Shown one piece after another: positions 60,128 through 64,000 of a stretch of DNA of 64,000 nt; positions within the stretch are counted from its first letter, which is position 1; each line of letters begins with the position of its first letter. The position numbers and the translations under genes are program-made. The stretch is from contig JACQVA010000022.1 of NCBI GenBank assembly GCA_016210005.1, forward strand, positions 1-64,000, read 5' to 3'. Below the pieces are notes generated by a model that did not search any database, was not told where the DNA came from, and saw nothing but the letters and a program-made list of their open reading frames with translations. This stretch comes from Deltaproteobacteria bacterium. GTDB lineage: Bacteria; Desulfobacterota; Binatia; HRBIN30; JACQVA1.

Positions 60128-61270
60128 CTAATTACTCAGCCGCTCGACCACGGCGCGCAAGAAGGCCGCGGCCGGCGCGCCGTCGACGATGCGGTGATCG
60201 AACGTCAGGCTCAGGGTCAACAACGAGCGAATCGCGATCTGGCCATCGAAAACGGCCGGCTTTTCCACTACCCGGCCAACGCCGAGGATGGCTACCTGGG
60301 GCTGGTTGATGATGGGGGTGAATGCATCCACCCCGTACATGCCGAGGTTGGTGATGGTAAAGGTGCCGCCGCTGACTTCCTCGACGCCGAGCGTGCCGGC
60401 GCGCGCCTTGCCGGCGAGCAGGCGCGTCTGCTCGGCGATCTGCGGCAACGATTTCTGATCGGCCTTGCGGATCACCGGCGCAATCAGGCCGTCGTCGAGC
60501 GCAACCGCAATACCGATGTTGATATCTGTGTGTGACTGAATCGCATCGCCCGCGACGGTGACGCCGAGTCGCGGATGAGAGCGCAGCGCGCCCGCCACGG
60601 CTTCGATGATCAAGTCGGTGTAGGTGAGGGCGAATTGGGCTTTGAGCTCGGCGTGGCGTCGCACCATGGCAGTGACATCCGCCTCGGTGGTGATCGTCAG
60701 CTGGGCGCTGGAGTGCAGGCTCTTGAGCATGCGCTCGGCGATGTTCTTACGCATGCCCTTGAGCGGCTGAGCCGCCGCTGCCGCCGAGCGCGGCGCCGAG
60801 ATCGCGGCCTCGACGTCCTCGCGGGTGATGCGACCGCCCGGGCCGCTGCCTTGAATCGCGGCAAGATCGAGCCCGTGTTCTTTGGCGAGCTTGCGCGCCA
60901 CCGGCGTGGCCGCCGGCGTCCGGTTGGGAGCGGCTGGAGGTGCCGAAGCCGTTCCGCGCGCACTAGGCGCCGGTACTATCGGTGCCGGTGTCGCGCTCGC
61001 GTAGTTCGCCGCGATCGCCAAGGGGTCTTCCCCAGGCTGCGCGATCACCGCCACCACCCGGGCACAAGGCGCCGTCGCTTCCGCCGGGTACAACAGCTTG
61101 GCCACCACGCCACTGGCCGGCGCCTCGACTTGATACAAGACCTTCTCGGTCTCGACCTCGAACAGCGGCTGCCCGGCCGCGATGCTCTCGCCCTCGGCCT
61201 TGAACCACTGCTGGATCGTTCCTTCCTGCATGGTCAGGCCGAACTTCGGCATGACGACTTCGATCGGCAT
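60128..61270 (-). CDS. 2-oxoacid dehydrogenase E2 (dihydrolipoamide acyltransferase)
   Basis: A 380-residue E2 core of a pyruvate/acetoin/branched-chain dehydrogenase complex. N-terminal lipoyl domain with ETEKVLYQVEA (lipoyl Lys), an Ala/Pro linker, the peripheral-subunit-binding domain (ATPVARKLAKEHGLDL...GPGGRITREDV) and the catalytic domain with FDHRIVDGAPAA (HxxxDG). Single lipoyl domain. GTG 61273 precedes ATG 61270, and the GGAG site favours the ATG. Gap to E1-beta 19 bp. No E3 gene is present in the window. Confidence 0.92.
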   Translation of the reverse strand: MPIEVVMPKFGLTMQEGTIQQWFKAEGESIAAGQPLFEVETEKVLYQVEAPASGVVAKLLYPAEATAPCARVVAVIAQPGEDPLAIAANYASATPAPIVPAPSARGTASAPPAAPNRTPAATPVARKLAKEHGLDLAAIQGSGPGGRITREDVEAAISAPRSAAAAAQPLKGMRKNIAERMLKSLHSSAQLTITTEADVTAMVRRHAELKAQFALTYTDLIIEAVAGALRSHPRLGVTVAGDAIQSHTDINIGIAVALDDGLIAPVIRKADQKSLPQIAEQTRLLAGKARAGTLGVEEVSGGTFTITNLGMYGVDAFTPIINQPQVAILGVGRVVEKPAVFDGQIAIRSLLTLSLTFDHRIVDGAPAAAFLRAVVERLSN

Positions 61271-61289
61271 CACAACTCCGCGCCCCGCC

Positions 61290-62258
61290 TCAGGCCATGA
61301 TCTCGCGCACCGCCGCCTTCAGCTTCTCCTCGTCCGGCAGCACGTAGCTCTCCAGCGGCGGGCTGAACGGGATCGGCACATCGAGGGCGGTAACGCGCTT
61401 GATCGGCGCGTTGAGGTAATCGAAGCCCTGGTCGATGATGATGGCCGCCAGGTCACCGGCGGCGCCGCCGCGGCGGTGGCCCTCGTCGGCGATGACCACG
61501 CGGCCGGTGTTGGCCACCACTTCGAGCATGCCGTCTTCATCCAGCGGCACCAGGGTGCGCGGATCCCACACCGCGATGCCGATGCCTTCCTTTTCGAGCT
61601 CCTCGGCGACGGCGAGGGCCTTGGGCACCATCGCGCCGACGGCGATGATAGTGACGTCGTTGCCCGCGCGTTTCACCGCCCCTTTTCCCAGCGGCATGAT
61701 GACATCGCCGGCGGGGACTTCACCACGAGTGAACCCGAGCCGGCCGTGCTCGAACACCAGCACCGGGTCGTCGTCGCGAATCGCCGCCTTGAGCAAGCCT
61801 TTCATCTCAGCGGCGCCCGACGGGATCGCGATCTTCAGGCCGGGGGCGGAGAGGAACTGCGGATACACCACCTCGGAATGCTGCGCCGCCGCCGACCCCA
61901 TCGCGCCGTAGACGCAGCGGAAGGTGATCGGCATGCGCGCCTGCCCGCCGGACATGTAGCGGAGTTTGCCGGCCTGATTGCAGACCTGATCGAAACAGCA
62001 ATAGAAGAAGCTGGCGAACTCGATCTCGACCACCGGCCGCATGCCCGCCATCGCCGCTCCGACACCGGCGCCGGCGATGCCGGCCTCGGAGATGGGCGTG
62101 TTGCGCACGCGTGCGGCACCGAACTTCTCATACAAGCCCCGGGTAGCGGCGAAGGCCCCGACCTTCACGTCCTCGCCCATGATGAACACGGTCGGGTCGC
62201 GCTCCATCTCCTCGGCCAGGGCTTGACGAATGGCCTCAACAAATCCGATTTCCGGCAT
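61290..62258 (-). CDS. 2-oxoacid dehydrogenase E1 beta subunit
   Basis: A 322-residue transketolase-like beta subunit. MGEDVKVGAFAATRGLYEKF, NTPISEAGIAGAGVGAAMAG, EIEFASFFYCCFDQVCNQAG and AGNDVTIIAVGAMVPKALAV are standard blocks, with WDPRTLVPLD near the C-terminus. It completes the thiamine-diphosphate site with E1 alpha. Ribosome site GGAGG before ATG 62258. Positioned between E1 alpha (30 bp) and E2 (19 bp) in one operon. Confidence 0.93.
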   Translation of the reverse strand: MPEIGFVEAIRQALAEEMERDPTVFIMGEDVKVGAFAATRGLYEKFGAARVRNTPISEAGIAGAGVGAAMAGMRPVVEIEFASFFYCCFDQVCNQAGKLRYMSGGQARMPITFRCVYGAMGSAAAQHSEVVYPQFLSAPGLKIAIPSGAAEMKGLLKAAIRDDDPVLVFEHGRLGFTRGEVPAGDVIMPLGKGAVKRAGNDVTIIAVGAMVPKALAVAEELEKEGIGIAVWDPRTLVPLDEDGMLEVVANTGRVVIADEGHRRGGAAGDLAAIIIDQGFDYLNAPIKRVTALDVPIPFSPPLESYVLPDEEKLKAAVREIMA

Positions 62259-62288
62259 GGGATACCTCCAGGGAGTTAGCTTGGCTAG

Positions 62289-63272
62289 CTAGGGGTTGGC
62301 GAACACGTCCTCCAGCGCCGACTCGACCTCGGGGAACGGGCTCGCTTGCGCGAAGGCCACCGCCTCTTCGAGGGCGCGCTCGACTTCGCCGGCAATGCGT
62401 TCGAGCTCGGCTGGCTCGACAAAACCGGTGTCGGCCAGTTGCTTGGCGAACAGCTGGATCGGACAGCGCTGTTTGGCCGCCGCGATTTCTTCCGGGGGCC
62501 GGTAATCCGGCACGAAGGCCTGCTCGCCGACGACGTGTCCCTCCCAGCGATAGGTCTTGGCCTCGATCAGCGTCGGGCCTTGGCCGCGCTTGGCGCGCTC
62601 GACGGCGGTCTTGGCGGCCTCGTAGACGGCGAGCACGTCATTGCCGTCGACGATCACTCCCGGCATGTCGTAGCCTTGGGCGCGCACGGCGATGTCCTTG
62701 ACCGAGGTCGAGTCGGCCGTGGCCGTGAACTCACCGTAGCCGTTGTTCTGGCAGACGTAGATAACCGGCAGTTTCCACAGGCTGGCGAGGTTGAGTGATT
62801 CGTGGAACGTGCCTTCGTTCGAGGCCCCGTCACCGAAGAAGGCCACCGCCACCGCGTCATTGCCGCGCAAGCTGGAGGCCAGGGCGGCGCCGGTGGCGAT
62901 CGGGAGACCGCCGCCGACGATGCCGTTGGCGCCGAAGATGCCGAGGCTGTAACTGACGATGTGCATCGAGCCGCCCTTGCCCTTGCAGTAGCCGGTGCGC
63001 TTGCCCAACAGCTCGGCCATCATCGGCTTGAGCTGCGCGCCTTTGGCCAGTACGTGCCCGTGCCCGCGGTGGGTGGTGGTGATGTAGTCCTTGTCCGTCA
63101 GTACGGCGCAGACGCCGGCCGGCACCGCTTCCTCGCCGATCGATACGTGGACGAAGCCGGGGATTTGTCCCTGAAAGAACAAGTTGGAAAGGGTCTCCTC
63201 GAACCGCCGGTTGGTGACCATGGTGCGGTAGAGGCTGAGCAGTTTCTCCTTCGGTACTGCGGATGCGTCCAT
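62289..63272 (-). CDS. 2-oxoacid dehydrogenase E1 alpha subunit
   Basis: A 327-residue ThDP-binding alpha subunit resembling acetoin and pyruvate dehydrogenases. The ThDP/Mg motif starts FFGDGASNEGTFHESLNLAS and ends in VCQNNGYGEF. TTHRGHGHVLAKGA and GKGGSMHIVSYSLGIFGANG match the active-site loop. Substrate (pyruvate, acetoin or branched keto acid) cannot be fixed by eye. AGGAGGAG before ATG 63272 is a strong start. The frame upstream to 63320 is not conserved. Confidence 0.92.
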   Translation of the reverse strand: MDASAVPKEKLLSLYRTMVTNRRFEETLSNLFFQGQIPGFVHVSIGEEAVPAGVCAVLTDKDYITTTHRGHGHVLAKGAQLKPMMAELLGKRTGYCKGKGGSMHIVSYSLGIFGANGIVGGGLPIATGAALASSLRGNDAVAVAFFGDGASNEGTFHESLNLASLWKLPVIYVCQNNGYGEFTATADSTSVKDIAVRAQGYDMPGVIVDGNDVLAVYEAAKTAVERAKRGQGPTLIEAKTYRWEGHVVGEQAFVPDYRPPEEIAAAKQRCPIQLFAKQLADTGFVEPAELERIAGEVERALEEAVAFAQASPFPEVESALEDVFANP

Positions 63273-63368
63273 CGATCTCCTCCTGCCGGCCCCGCTGTGG
63301 GCAGCTGGCCTGGCACCCATAGTAAACCGGCGCGCACGGGGTCAATGCCCCGAGGCCGGCAAACAAGC

Positions 63369-64000
63369 TCAGAAAGTGTAGCGGCGCATGCTGACGTTGA
63401 TCAGCAAGCCGACGCCGATCATCAACGCCAGCAGCGACGAACCGCCGTAACTGAAAAACGGCAGGGTGATGCCGACCACTGGCAGTGATCCGGTAGCCAT
63501 GCCCAGGTTGATCAAGACCTGCCAGAAGATGGTGGCGGCAACGCCGAAGGCGAGCAGGGTACCGAAGTTGTCTTTGGCACGGCTGGCGACCAGAAAGCAG
63601 CGCAGCAGCAGCGCCAGATAGAGAGCGAGCAACGCCAGCGCGCCGATAAAGCCCCACTCCTCGGCAAACACCGAGAAGATGAAGTCGGTGTGCTGCTCGG
63701 GCAGGAAATTGAGCCGGCTCTGGGTGCCGTGCAGGAAGCCCTTGCCCCACCACTGGCCGGAACCGATGGCGATCTCCGACTGAATGACGTGGTAACCCGC
63801 GCCCAGCGGATCGGCCATGGGGTCGAGGAACATGACCAGACGTTGCTTCTGATAGGGCTTGAGATGGGCCCAGAGGTACGGCAGCGCCGGCGCGATCACC
63901 GCCACCGTCAAGGCCACGTAGCGAATGCGGAACCCCGCCAACAAGATCAGACTGGCCGACGACAAGCCCAGCACCAACGCCGTGCCCAGATCGGGTTGTT
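63369..64000 (-). CDS. rodA: Rod-shape glycosyltransferase RodA, 3' part (partial)
   Basis: C-terminal part of a SEDS peptidoglycan polymerase, running past the end of the window. The minus-strand frame is open to the last base and begins inside QPDLGTALVLGLSS, the invariant SEDS motif with the catalytic Asp. GYHVIQSEIAIGSGQWWGKG, EQHTDFIFSVFAEEWGFIG and SYGGSSLLALMIGVGLLINV follow. It needs a cognate class B PBP, which is not in view. Partial at the 5' end, complete at the C-terminus (MRRYTF). Confidence 0.93.
   Translation of the reverse strand, partial: QPDLGTALVLGLSSASLILLAGFRIRYVALTVAVIAPALPYLWAHLKPYQKQRLVMFLDPMADPLGAGYHVIQSEIAIGSGQWWGKGFLHGTQSRLNFLPEQHTDFIFSVFAEEWGFIGALALLALYLALLLRCFLVASRAKDNFGTLLAFGVAATIFWQVLINLGMATGSLPVVGITLPFFSYGGSSLLALMIGVGLLINVSMRRYTF

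Overview
This is a 64 kb, visibly GC-rich chromosomal segment from an aerobic, Gram-negative-type bacterium. It has PlsB glycerolipid synthesis, a D,D-carboxypeptidase with a SPOR domain, lipoproteins, and haem-copper oxidase assembly factors. Alternative complex III, corrinoid methyltransferases, an F420-type luciferase-like enzyme, class III CoA-transferase and thiolase genes together, on a chromosome with no rRNA or mobile elements in view, suggest an uncultured member of the old Deltaproteobacteria (Desulfobacterota or Binatota-like). That placement is inference from gene content only.

Layout. 0-5 kb: a GT-C glycosyltransferase with a C-terminal beta-sandwich, a decayed PQQ sugar dehydrogenase, an ABC exporter pair and a lone prepilin. 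5-14 kb (minus strand): a respiratory block running from a small membrane protein, Rieske protein, split cytochrome b and two previously unlisted mini membrane proteins to an eight-haem coiled-coil cytochrome, a type-1 copper protein, haem O synthase, SCO and a DUF420 protein. 14-38 kb: envelope and housekeeping genes (DUF151-PDZ lipoprotein, plsB, manC, lipase, geranylgeranyl-reductase-like flavoprotein, MFS carriers, dacA-like, flippase-like, CoA-transferase, thiolase, tRNA-Ser with tadA, Nudix, transglutaminase, mobA, ABC exporter, alkyltransferase-like protein, YCII). 38-45.6 kb: a complete actABCDEF operon followed by a hemerythrin. It is divergent from an NtrB/NtrC-type two-component pair (45.8-49.3 kb).

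49-60 kb is the most unusual region. A TetR gene leads a minus-strand unit containing a 1,491-residue double-ASKHA activase and a coupled DUF2804 gene. Divergent from it is a plus-strand unit of an LLM flavin/F420 oxidoreductase, a 102-residue protein, a B12-binding corrinoid protein and a pyrrolysine-free relative of monomethylamine methyltransferase MtmB. A perfect 17-bp palindrome lies between the two units. I propose that the two units form one regulon for corrinoid-dependent demethylation in which the giant ATPase re-reduces the corrinoid protein.

60-64 kb: a 2-oxoacid dehydrogenase E1-alpha/E1-beta/E2 operon without an E3 gene, a CoA-binding Rossmann protein, a pair of REP-like hairpins, and the 3' part of rodA running off the window.

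The two electron-transfer complexes (bc-type and ACIII) would both pass electrons from quinol towards cytochrome c or cupredoxin and then an oxidase that is not in the window but whose assembly genes (ctaB, SCO, DUF420) are. Three gene relics (PQQ dehydrogenase, isochorismatase-like, phytoene-desaturase-like) show ongoing gene decay between otherwise intact operons.
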